Shown here: positions 1 to 8,093 of the stretch, one piece after another
How the letters are laid out: every line of letters starts with the position of its first letter
Numbering within the stretch: the first letter of the stretch is position 1
Assembly (NCBI GenBank): GCA_964428355.1
Contig: CAYRYU010000016.1
Coordinates: forward strand, 28,942-92,941
Direction: 5' to 3'
Source of the DNA: CAYRYU01 sp964428355
Lineage (GTDB): Bacteria > Muiribacteriota > Ozemobacteria > Ozemobacterales > Ozemobacteraceae
Length of the DNA: 64,000 nucleotides
The notes under the pieces: generated by a model
Database searches by the model: none
What the model was told of the DNA's origin: nothing
What the model saw: the letters and a program-made list of their open reading frames with translations, nothing else
Made by a program: the position numbers and the translations under genes

Positions 1-2
1 TC

Positions 3-2552
3 GTCAGACCTTTCGTTTCCTCGGTCTTTCCTTCGGCGGACTCCGTCGATATCGCGACCGGGGTTGTCATAACAGCCAACTTCAGCACTCCCGTCGCGTC
101 CTCAACCATGACCGCCGCCCGCTTCACCGTTTCCAGCGGGACAACTCGCCTGGGCGGGATCCTTGTGATCAACGATGCCGGAACAATCGTCCGGATGGAA
201 CGGCTCGCCCTCCCGGAGAATTCGGTTATCACGGTGTCCATCGCCACCGAGGTCGCCGACTTAGCGGGCAACCAACTGGCAGCTGCAAAAACCTGGTCTT
301 TCCGGACCTCCCAATCACTCATTCCGGTTCCCCCCGCCCAGATCTCGACCCAACCCGGAACAGGGAGGGTGGTAATCGCCTGGACCCCGGTTCCCGGCGT
401 CGATTCATACAACCTTTATTGGTCCTCTTACTCCGGGGTGACGCATCTCACCGGAACCCGGCTTTCCGGAGTGACCAGTATCTTCACGCATTCGGGTCTG
501 CAGACCGGGGTAACCTATCACTACGTCCTTACTTCGGTAAGAAATGGTGTCGAATCAGCCGAATCGGCGGAGTTTTCCGGAACCCCGGTCGCGGGAAGGG
601 AAATCAGGTCGGTTTCGGCAACCGGATACTGGTTCACTCCCGAAACGTGGATCGGAGGGGTCGTTCCCGAAGCCGGAGACGACGTCGTCATCAACGGGGA
701 AATCTACGTAAACGAGGGAACCGACAAGGCAACGGCAACCTGCCGTAACATAACCATCGCATCGGGAAGTGTTCTTCGCGGCGCACCTTACTTCGGCGCC
801 CTCCTGCTGGTCAACGGTGACCTTATCAATCAGGGCGAGGTCAGAAATGGACCGAACTACGCTTCCTACGACAATGCCCAACTCTCGATCCAGGTCAAGG
901 GGAATTTCTTCCAGGGAAACTCCTATGGTGTCCTTTCCACGAAGTTCACCGGAACCACCACGCAGACCGTTGGGGTCGGAGCGGGCAAGCTCATGGGAGG
1001 ATCATTCACCGATACGGATCCCTCCTCCCCCTTGAAGGCGGTTTCTCCAATCATGGCTTCGAATCTCACCCTGACCCTAGGTCCCACCGCTGATTCCGGG
1101 GGCGTTCTCGACATGGATGGATTTCCGTTCCGACTTGAAGGAGGCACCTTTCGGATCGTCAACGGGAAGCTCCGGGCAGGTTCCATCTTCGGGGCTCCCG
1201 ATACCGACTTTACATGTCCCGAGGTCGATCATATCGACGGTTGGACGGTCCTGGAGGGAAACATCCGGGTCAACAATATGGCTTTCGACGGCTCTGTCCG
1301 TGTCCTCCCCGGATCGGCCCTTTTCAATCAGAGTTATACCGACGCAACCCTGACCATAATGGGAAGCCTGGAAAACAACGCTACGGTCAGGCGCGGACCC
1401 GGGTATGCGGCATACGGTGAAGGGAACCTGGCGGTCCGATTGCATGGAAACCTCATCCAGAACGACCAGTACACTCCTACCTCGACATCCTTTGACGGAA
1501 CCGGGGACCAGACCGTTTCCGTCGGTTCAGGGAAGTACCTGACCGGGACGTTCACCGACACCACCCCAGCTTCACCTATCGTCTGCAGCGGAGATGTGGT
1601 ATTCCGGGATTTCACCCTCGACCTCGGTTCTTTATCCAACTATCTTGATGTCCACGGCTATCAGTTCTTCCTTGCCGCCGGCGGATTCACGATCAAGAAC
1701 GGCAAACTGGTTACCACAAACCTGCAGGGAGCGAACGGCACGGATTTCGAGTGCCCGGTAGTCGAAAGCCCTCTCGGACCCCTCATCCTGTCAAGGGAAG
1801 TCCGGATCGGAAACTCGACATTCACTACCGACGTGACGGTGAGCCCGGGTGCCGTTCTTTACAACCGCAGCTACATGGATGCCACGGTCGAGATCAAGGG
1901 CAACCTTGTCAACAATGGCCTTATCCGGCGCGGACCCGGGTATGCCGCGTACGGGGAGGGGAACCTCATCCTCAACCTCGAAAAGGACTTCCACCAGAAC
2001 GGAACCTACGTTCCCCAGTTCACGCGGTTCACCGGCGACACTACCCAGCAGATCACGCTGACTTCCAACAACATCCTCCAGGGACTATTCCTCGATGTCA
2101 CTCCACAGTCCGAACTGGTGGCCATGAGCGATCTCACGATCCACAATGCCGAGTTCAACCTCGGAACGTATGCTCAGGGACAGGGAAGGTTGAACATGCA
2201 GGAGTATCACCTGTACCACCCCACGGGCACCCTTACGATCGCAACGGGAACTCTTAAGACGGACCACCTGCACGGCTCAGGAAGCGACTCTGCGCCGTTC
2301 TTGATTTCGAAAATCGACACCGTCTCGGGAAGGACCACTCTTTATGGCAGGTATCCCACAGGAGTCGTCCATTTCTCTGGAGACCTCGTAGTTGCGCCCG
2401 GTGCGATCCTGCACAACGCGTTCGACATGATCGGCCATGTGACCGCTGGTGGGACGATCTCGGTGCAAGGAATCGCGGGCTCGGGCCCAGGATATGCCTC
2501 TTACGACGACGGATATCTGACACTCCAGGGTGTCAAGCAACCAGCCTGGTAA
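3..2552 (+). CDS. Large secreted adhesin-like beta-solenoid protein, 5'-partial
   Basis: The reading frame is open from base 3, so the true start lies left of the window; 849 residues are visible. The first ~100 residues look like a bacterial Ig-like Big_5 domain. They are followed by a fibronectin type III-like domain (about residues 105-195) and a G8-like opening (WIGGVVPEAGDDVVI). After that come tandem ~180-residue beta-strand-rich repeats sharing the core GPGYAAYGEGNL. No catalytic motif is seen. By architecture it is a cell-surface or secreted adhesin with a right-handed beta-helix stalk; that role is inference. The fourth repeat stops a few residues after the core motif, so the C-terminus may be naturally short or truncated. 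A perfect 22-bp-arm hairpin begins 6 bp after the stop codon. Confidence 0.75.
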   Translation, partial: VRPFVSSVFPSADSVDIATGVVITANFSTPVASSTMTAARFTVSSGTTRLGGILVINDAGTIVRMERLALPENSVITVSIATEVADLAGNQLAAAKTWSFRTSQSLIPVPPAQISTQPGTGRVVIAWTPVPGVDSYNLYWSSYSGVTHLTGTRLSGVTSIFTHSGLQTGVTYHYVLTSVRNGVESAESAEFSGTPVAGREIRSVSATGYWFTPETWIGGVVPEAGDDVVINGEIYVNEGTDKATATCRNITIASGSVLRGAPYFGALLLVNGDLINQGEVRNGPNYASYDNAQLSIQVKGNFFQGNSYGVLSTKFTGTTTQTVGVGAGKLMGGSFTDTDPSSPLKAVSPIMASNLTLTLGPTADSGGVLDMDGFPFRLEGGTFRIVNGKLRAGSIFGAPDTDFTCPEVDHIDGWTVLEGNIRVNNMAFDGSVRVLPGSALFNQSYTDATLTIMGSLENNATVRRGPGYAAYGEGNLAVRLHGNLIQNDQYTPTSTSFDGTGDQTVSVGSGKYLTGTFTDTTPASPIVCSGDVVFRDFTLDLGSLSNYLDVHGYQFFLAAGGFTIKNGKLVTTNLQGANGTDFECPVVESPLGPLILSREVRIGNSTFTTDVTVSPGAVLYNRSYMDATVEIKGNLVNNGLIRRGPGYAAYGEGNLILNLEKDFHQNGTYVPQFTRFTGDTTQQITLTSNNILQGLFLDVTPQSELVAMSDLTIHNAEFNLGTYAQGQGRLNMQEYHLYHPTGTLTIATGTLKTDHLHGSGSDSAPFLISKIDTVSGRTTLYGRYPTGVVHFSGDLVVAPGAILHNAFDMIGHVTAGGTISVQGIAGSGPGYASYDDGYLTLQGVKQPAW
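843..2552 (+). repeat. Tandem ~540-bp intragenic repeats
   Basis: Four copies of a ~540-552 bp unit start near 843, 1389, 1926 and about 2478. Copies two and three share near-identical DNA over the core (residues RRGPGYAAYGEGNL), indicating recent duplication. Copy one is diverged (NGPNYASYDNAQL) and copy four is cut short after GPGYASYDDGYL. Such repeats usually build successive coils of a beta-solenoid. Confidence 0.75.
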
Positions 2553-2558
2553 ACTCTT

Positions 2559-2608
2559 AATTCGGGGACATGAGAATCTTTAGGAAAAGATTCTCATGTC
2601 CCCGAATT
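2559..2608. repeat. REP-like hairpin A1
   Basis: A perfect inverted repeat with 22-bp arms (2559-2580 and 2587-2608) and a 6-nt loop; the arms contain GGGGACATGAG and its complement. It is nearly identical to the hairpin at 36824-36868 and related to 5123-5159. It lies 6 bp after the adhesin stop codon and could also act as a transcript-end hairpin. It resembles palindromes mobilised by REP-associated tyrosine transposases, none of which is encoded in the window. Confidence 0.8.
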
Positions 2609-2747
2609 CTGTAGAGCCCGATTCCTTCAAGCTCTTAAACGGTTCGCTTTTCCCGAAGGTTTCGCCTTGCATCTCCCCCTAAACGGATAGGCCCCAACCA
2701 CGCTTTAGTTGGAGCTTCGCAAGGCAAAGAAGAACCCTCTTAAAAAA

Positions 2748-2786
2748 GGGACATGTCACTTTTTGCAAAAGATTCCTGTGTCCCCG
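2748..2786. repeat. REP-like imperfect hairpin B1
   Basis: Imperfect palindrome with terminal GGGACA (2748-2753) and TGTCCC (2779-2784) and a T/A-rich centre. It is the partner of hairpin A1, about 140 bp downstream, matching the arrangement of the A2/B2 and A3/B3 pairs. Confidence 0.65.
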
Positions 2787-2954
2787 TTTTAAGGATCCCC
2801 AATCGAGGGCATGGGGAATCGTGGCTATCTTGCCTCCCCAGGTTTGACGTAATCGCGTTGCGAAACCAGGAAAGCGGAAACGGGCCTGATTCTGGGGTGT
2901 GGTCCGGGAAAGGCAATGTTTTATCAACATTAATCATTGTTTAATTTTTAGTCG

Positions 2955-2983
2955 TTGACTTTTTGATCATTATGCATCATATT
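2955..2983 (+). promoter_or_regulatory. Putative sigma70 promoter of the HTH-ATPase gene
   Basis: TTGACT (2955-2960), 17-bp spacer, then CATATT (2978-2983), the best housekeeping-type match in the AT-rich leader, 38 bp before the GTG start. The spacer begins with one arm (TTTTGATC, 2961-2968) of a perfect 8-bp inverted repeat. Not experimentally supported. Confidence 0.45.
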
Positions 2984-3000
2984 GTTATTGACGATCAAAA
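2961..3000. promoter_or_regulatory. Inverted repeat over the promoter, possible operator
   Basis: TTTTGATC at 2961-2968 is mirrored by GATCAAAA at 2993-3000 (24-bp gap), straddling the presumed -10 element. A second small inverted repeat, AATGTT/AACATT, lies at 2915-2931. Position over a promoter whose gene encodes a DNA-binding domain suggests autoregulation; this is inference. Confidence 0.4.
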
Positions 3001-3021
3001 GTAAATCCGGAGGTGAATTCA

Positions 3022-4536
3022 GTGACCAAGAAGATTTCTCCCGTCACGAAACAACCCGAGAAGCTGCTCACGCTCGAGGAGGCGGCTGCCTTTCTCGGCA
3101 CCAGCAAACCGACGCTTTACCGGTTGCTCGACCAGAACCGGCTCAAGGGCCGCAAGGTCGGCAACCAGTGGCGGTTCCTGCAAGCCGACCTACAGGCCTA
3201 CCTCGACCGGGGAGCCGAAGTCACCGTCTTGCCGTCCATTCCCCGGGAACTTTTCGACCCCGAGTGGGAGTTTCTCGCCGGGGAATTGAAAACCCTCGGT
3301 CGAAAACCCACCCCACTCGACGGGGACGCACAAAGCGACTCCGAAAAGCGCCTTCAAAGTCTGGTCGGCGCGCTCCTCACCCTCGGAGTGGCGGTTCGCG
3401 CAAGCGACATCCATCTCGAGTCCATCTACGAGAACGGCGAGCTGCAGGCCTTGCTGCGCCTCCGAGTTGACGGAGTATTGAAGGAACTGCGCCGGATGCC
3501 CGCACCGGTAGCACAGGCCGTGAATGCATGTTTCAAGCGGTACATGCACATGGATCCCGAGATCCGGCGGCCACAGGATGGCCGCATGCTGGTACGTATC
3601 GAAGACCGGGAGGTAGATTTCCGCGCATCGATCCTGCCCACAATCTTCGGCGAGTCGCTGGTGCTGCGCATCCTCGATCGCCAGGGAATCGTCCTCGGCC
3701 TGGACAACCTCGGTCTTAGCGAACCAGACAAGGCCCGCCTCCGCGATCTGGCCCGCCGTTCCCACGGTTTGCTTGTGTTTTCCGGCCCCACGGGGTGCGG
3801 CAAGACCACGCTGGTCTACAGCCTGCTCCAGGAGATCGCCCGCTCCCAGGTGAAGACCATCACCATCGAGGACCCGGTCGAACTGGCCATGCCGTGGGCA
3901 ACCCAGCTCCAGATCGACCCTGGCAAGGGGATTACTTTTGCCCCCGCCCTGCGCTCCGCCATGCGCCAGGACCCCGACATCCTCTTCGTAGGTGAGATCC
4001 GTGACCAGGAAACCATGCTCGGCTGCATCCAGGCAGCTCTCACCGGTCATCTGGTCCTGACCACCCTGCATGCCCCTGATACCATAGAATCGGTTTTGCG
4101 CATCAAGGAAATGGGTATCGAACCCTTCCTGATCGCCTCCGCCCTGTTGGGGGTGGTATCCGAGCGCCTGGTCAGGAAGATATGCCCTGACTGCGGGGAA
4201 CCCGCCCCGCTTGCCAATGGCTCCCGAGCAAAGGTGTCCGCCCTGGCGGAACCCGCGGGCTTCCCTCTGCCCGCCAAGGCCCGTTTCCGCTCGGGACGCG
4301 GGTGTCCTCAATGCTTCGGCTCCGGTTTCCGCGGCAGAACCGGGGTCTTCGAAGTCCTGGAGTTCACTCCCGCCCTGAAGGACGGCTTTCTGAAGGGTCT
4401 TGACAAGAACGCCCTACGCTCGAGCGCACGGGGTCAGGGGTCGGTGGCACTCGTCGGAGACGGCCTCCGCAAAGCGGCTGAAGGGACCACATCCATCGAG
4501 GAGATTCTCCGTGTCTTCTCCACAGACGGTTACTGA
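3022..4536 (+). CDS. Excisionase-type HTH fused to PulE/PilB-family secretion ATPase
   Basis: 504 aa from GTG 3022, chosen because GGAGGT at 3009-3014 is 7 nt upstream; the GTG at 3013 overlaps that Shine-Dalgarno site. Residues ~15-65 form a MerR/excisionase-like HTH (LTLEEAAAFLGTSKPTLYRL...GNQWRF). The rest is a GspE/PilB traffic ATPase with ASDIHLE in the N-lobe, Walker A GPTGCGKTT (~255-263), Walker B region GEIRD (~324) and the tetracysteine zinc site C388, C391, C428, C431 typical of PilB/GspE rather than PilT. The usual N-terminal GspE domain is replaced by the HTH. The family powers assembly of pili or pseudopili at the inner membrane. No pilus core genes adjoin it; the pseudopilin operons at 21-25 kb and 33.6-36.8 kb are candidate clients by inference. 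Confidence 0.88.
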   Translation: MTKKISPVTKQPEKLLTLEEAAAFLGTSKPTLYRLLDQNRLKGRKVGNQWRFLQADLQAYLDRGAEVTVLPSIPRELFDPEWEFLAGELKTLGRKPTPLDGDAQSDSEKRLQSLVGALLTLGVAVRASDIHLESIYENGELQALLRLRVDGVLKELRRMPAPVAQAVNACFKRYMHMDPEIRRPQDGRMLVRIEDREVDFRASILPTIFGESLVLRILDRQGIVLGLDNLGLSEPDKARLRDLARRSHGLLVFSGPTGCGKTTLVYSLLQEIARSQVKTITIEDPVELAMPWATQLQIDPGKGITFAPALRSAMRQDPDILFVGEIRDQETMLGCIQAALTGHLVLTTLHAPDTIESVLRIKEMGIEPFLIASALLGVVSERLVRKICPDCGEPAPLANGSRAKVSALAEPAGFPLPAKARFRSGRGCPQCFGSGFRGRTGVFEVLEFTPALKDGFLKGLDKNALRSSARGQGSVALVGDGLRKAAEGTTSIEEILRVFSTDGY

Positions 4537-4672
4537 TGCAATGTGACCGTTTTTTCCAGACCGGGTCGAGAGTGATCCGAGTGTCGAGGGGGTTCGAAAC
4601 GGGTTTCCCATCTTCGCGGATAGTGGTTAACTAATGGGGAACCAACCATCCGACACCCAAGGAGTGCACCCC

Positions 4673-5083
4673 ATGCCACACCTGGAAATCTATCGTCAAC
4701 AACACCACGCCATGATCGGCCTCGTCACCGACGTTCTAGGCCAGCTCAACGGACCTGCGGTGCAAGCAAACGCCCGGCTGATCCATTCCCTGCTCCGCCG
4801 CTTGGCGGGAAAGCTTTCGGCCCACCTGACCACCGAGGACCAGAGTCTCTATCCTGCCCTTCTCCAGCATTCCGACGAGGCGGTCCGGACCATGGCCCGC
4901 CGGTTCATCGACGAGATGGGCAGCCTCCACGGTGACTTCCAGAGATTCCTCGACCGCTGGCCCGAGCCGGAAGCCCTCCGAAACGATTCATCCGGGTTCA
5001 TCCGGGATGCCCGTGAGCATCTCGACTCCCTCGCCAAACGGGTCGTGAAAGAAGAAACCCAGCTCTATCCCCTGGCACGATAG
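4673..5083 (+). CDS. Hemerythrin-like (HHE) domain protein
   Basis: 136 aa from ATG 4673, preferred over ATG 4634 because AAGGAG ends 8 nt before it. The protein is an all-helical HHE hemerythrin domain with candidate di-iron ligands H11/H12, H51 and E55 (HLTTEDQSLYP), H86 (SLHGDF), H116 (EHLDSL) and the terminal KEETQLYP glutamates. Family members bind oxygen, sense oxygen or NO, or protect iron-sulfur enzymes, fitting an anaerobe that must cope with oxygen. It ends ~40 bp before a strong hairpin with a T-run, so it is probably monocistronic. Confidence 0.85.
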   Translation: MPHLEIYRQQHHAMIGLVTDVLGQLNGPAVQANARLIHSLLRRLAGKLSAHLTTEDQSLYPALLQHSDEAVRTMARRFIDEMGSLHGDFQRFLDRWPEPEALRNDSSGFIRDAREHLDSLAKRVVKEETQLYPLAR

Positions 5084-5122
5084 CCCGCCCATACCTGGTT
5101 TTTCATGGACATACCCAAATCG

Positions 5123-5166
5123 GGGACACAGGAATCTTTTCCAAAGATTCCTGTGTCCCTTTTTTT
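5123..5166 (+). terminator. REP-like hairpin A2 acting as Rho-independent terminator
   Basis: Perfect 17-bp arms (5123-5139 and 5143-5159), 3-nt loop, followed by seven Ts (5160-5166). It is the second member of the GGGGACA hairpin family, with CACAGG in place of CATGAG. The T-run makes it a good terminator for the hemerythrin gene. Confidence 0.75.
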
Positions 5167-5288
5167 CCCAAGCCCGCATCAATACTTGCTTTTCAAAATG
5201 TGCCATTCCTGCACCATCGTTTGGGGAGAACCTCTGTCCCCCTGAAACCTTGAACAAAACCGAAAAAGCCCTCTTCAACCCCCAAAAA

Positions 5289-5327
5289 GGGGACAGGTAC
5301 TTTTTCCGAATAGATTCCTGTGTCCCC
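5289..5327. repeat. REP-like imperfect hairpin B2
   Basis: Imperfect palindrome with GGGGACA (5289-5295) and TGTCCCC (5321-5327). It ends 4 bp before the stop codon (minus strand) of the phosphatase at 5331 and pairs with A2 about 130 bp away. Confidence 0.7.
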
Positions 5328-5330
5328 GAT

Positions 5331-7993
5331 TTAGGAGAGTTCGACGAGGGCCATGGTGACGTCGTCTTTCCAGGGGACGGGGCCGGAAAAGGCGCGAAGG
5401 CGGGCTTCGACGAAACGGAAAAGCTGCTGGTCGGTTCCGCCGGGGAAGGCGGTCAGGGAATCCTGGATCCGCTGGAAACCGAAAGGCTGGCCGGCCTGGT
5501 TTCCCGCTTCCACGATTCCATCGGTGTAAAGGAAGATCCTGGAACCCGGGGCGACGTGAATCTCCTGATCCAGGAACTTCCTTTTCATCGATACTCCGAG
5601 CGGGGACCCAACCTGTTTCAAGGTGGCGACATCCTCCCCGGGAGATACGAGAAAGGGATAGGTCTGGCCGGCGTTACAAAAACGAAGCAATCCCGAAGGG
5701 GAAAGACACCCTGCAAAGCAGGTCATCATCTTGACCTTCTTGAGCTGTTTGAGGAACAAGTCATTCAAGCGCGTCAGCATTTCGCCAGGCGACTCGACTC
5801 CGCCCCGTACCAGAAAGCCGAAACCGGCCTTGGCCATGGCAACGACGAGGGCGGCTGAAACCGAATGGCCGGAAACGTCCCCGAAGATGAAAAAGAGTCT
5901 GCCGTCCGGAAAAAGAAAGGAATCATGGTAATCCCCGCCGACTTCGTCGCACATGATGTTCACCGCGGAAAAGCGGACCTTCCCTGAATCGACAGGCCCC
6001 CCGGGAAGGAGGTTTTTCTGGACGACCCGGGCAACCTCCAGATCCCCCATTCCGGCAAGCGTCAGATTGAACCTTGAAGCCAGAAGATCCCACTCGTCAT
6101 TGGTTTCCAGGGGAATCCGGTATTCGAGTTCTTTTCTTTCCATCGCCATGATCCCGGCAAGAAGATCTTGTGACGGCTTCCAAAGGCCAGCGAAGAGTCT
6201 CCAGGATTGCACCGACAGCATGACGAACAGGGCGATTCCAAGCAGGAGAAGCCTGGTTCGAAGCATCGACAGTTCCTGGATCACCACGGTCAAAGGCTGG
6301 GTCGCAACCAGGACGTAATGCGGAAGGTTCTTGCATCCCAGGCATGCCATGAGAGCCGCATCTTTGCCGCTTCCGACGATCCCGGTCCAGACGGGGTCAG
6401 GTGGCTGGACCCGGCGCAGGCAGTCCCCGAAAAACCTGGCGGATTCGAGCCTCGGGAAGGACGGAAGAACCTTGTGGTTCGTAAGCGCCAGGATCTGCAT
6501 CCCAGGGGGAATATTCTCCTTCGCCGAAAAGAATCTTTCCAGGAAGAGGCGTTCGAGAGTCTCGAGGTTGTGGAAGATGATCCCCGCTATTTCACCCGCT
6601 CCCCGGTCGTCCGGAATGATATCCACGAAGGTCACGGTCAGCTGTTTTCCCGTTCCAATGAAAACGAGATCTCCGAGAAGGCTGGCCATGGTCCTGATTA
6701 TGTCGATCCCACCCTCCTCGTCCATGAAGGTTCCGATCAGCATCGATGAGACACTTTCCTCTTCTGTCCCGGGCCGGGAGACCCCATTCTGCTCGTCATA
6801 GGCACGGAGAAGGTCCTTCACGATCTGCCGTGTCAGGTCGACGACATACTTCCCATCCTCGGCGGGCTTGAAGCCGATGAATTCCTGTTTCGAACCCCGC
6901 CGGGAACCGAACGAACTGATGAACTTGTACTCCGAAGGAATGATCGACAATCCCTGTCCAACGAAGGCCTCGAAGAGCTTCTCCCTTTTCGAGGCAGGCA
7001 TCAAGGCCAACCGGCGGATTTCCATGCTCATCTCGGAGAAATCCCTGAGGAATTCACCCTGCGAGCCGACAAGGGCGACGGTATCGAATTCGCCGTTCCA
7101 TTCCAGGCTTTCAAGATCGGAAACCAATTCCCCGAGCCGGCTGGGATTTTCCATCACCTTCCTGAAACAGGCCCGATACTCAGCTTTCTTTTTCCCCAGA
7201 AAGGCGGGGAATGCCTGATCGATCTTGATCAGCCTGTGGGAAAGCTCCTCGAGCCGGCGCGAGGTGAGATTCGCCCGCCGGTTCTCCTCGAAGAACTTCC
7301 AGAACCCGGTCATGATGAAAAACGGAATTCCACCAGAGATGAGCACAAGCAAAACGAGAAGGACTGACAACCTGACACTCCTCCAATTTCGGGAGCCCAG
7401 AAACGCCGTAACTCCCGCAATGACAAGGGCGAGAACGCATTTTCCCGGGAATCCGGCCCGGGGCCCGACCGGTTTCGAAACCCCGATGAACAAGGTCCCT
7501 TCGGGCCCGGGAAAAACCTGAAGATGCTTCTCTCCATCGATCGATACCCCGAGAGGATTTCGCAATTCCGGAACATCCCTGATGATCGCTTGGCGGTCCG
7601 CCTCGTTCCCGGGAATGAAACTGTTTTCCGGGAAAGCGGGGTCCCAGAACCCGGGCTTCAAATCCCTGTCTTGACAGCGGGATACGAGCAGCGGCAGGGA
7701 ATTCCTTCCGGGAAGCGAAGCCATATGGACGAAGGCAAGGACACCGGCGACCTTCCCCACACCCGATTTCGGGTCGAAGTCCCAGGCGGCCCACGTCCGT
7801 TTCGGGGAGGAGTTAAGCCTGAAAAGGCGTCCGGGGCGTCTTTTCAACGACTGAATCGCCAATCCCCCGTGAACGAGCCTCGTCATCCTCCTGCCTTCCT
7901 CTGGAGTTGCGAACAACGGCTGGTCCCATCCTTCCCGGATCCTGCGGAAGCAGGTCTCGAGGTTCTCCCTCTCCGGATGCCGGTCTTCCCCCA
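5331..7993 (-). CDS. Membrane SpoIIE/PP2C serine phosphatase B, 5' end lost in gap
   Basis: Visible part ~887 aa; the N-terminus lies in the N-run 7994-8093. Order: periplasmic-like segment, transmembrane helix (LSVLLVLLVLISGGIPFFI), large sensor-like region, a second transmembrane segment near the middle, a HAMP-like linker, then a PPM-type phosphatase domain with GGDYHD, GDVSGHS and the terminal DDVTMALVE motif. This family dephosphorylates STAS anti-anti-sigma proteins in partner-switching pathways. It is a paralogue of the upstream gene, sharing for example IIFHNLETLERLFLE against MIFHNRRTLQVRFLE. GDVSGHS replaces the usual GDVSGHG; the metal-binding aspartates are kept. Confidence 0.85.
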
Positions 7994-8093
7994 NNNNNNN
8001 NNNNNNNNNNNNNNNNNNNNNNNNNNNNNNNNNNNNNNNNNNNNNNNNNNNNNNNNNNNNNNNNNNNNNNNNNNNNNNNNNNNNNNNNNNNNN
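7994..8093. other. Assembly gap (100 Ns)
   Basis: Exactly 100 Ns, a placeholder of unknown true size. It hides the end of phosphatase A and the start of phosphatase B; the open frame through it is coincidental. The flanks do not overlap. Confidence 0.97.

Larger units (their letters stand above)
2553..3021. other. Intergenic region with hairpin pair and AT-rich promoter zone
   Basis: No credible gene is seen in this 469-bp stretch. The left part holds a pair of REP-like hairpins (2559-2608 and 2748-2786). The right part (about 2915-3005) is strikingly AT-rich for this genome and holds the presumed promoter and inverted repeats in front of the HTH-ATPase gene. The 63-83 aa open frames here overlap the hairpins and have no family resemblance. 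Confidence 0.6.

Noticed and set aside
2679..2944. Short genes in the 2.6-2.95 kb gap
   Set aside because: Frames of 63-83 aa overlap the hairpins, lack ribosome binding sites and resemble nothing.
3190..4311. 373-aa minus-strand open frame
   Set aside because: Lies entirely opposite the well-supported PulE-type ATPase and has no recognisable domain.
2559..5327. CRISPR array or IS element
   Set aside because: The hairpins are palindromic, few and irregularly spaced, with no cas genes and no transposase frame between or beside them.
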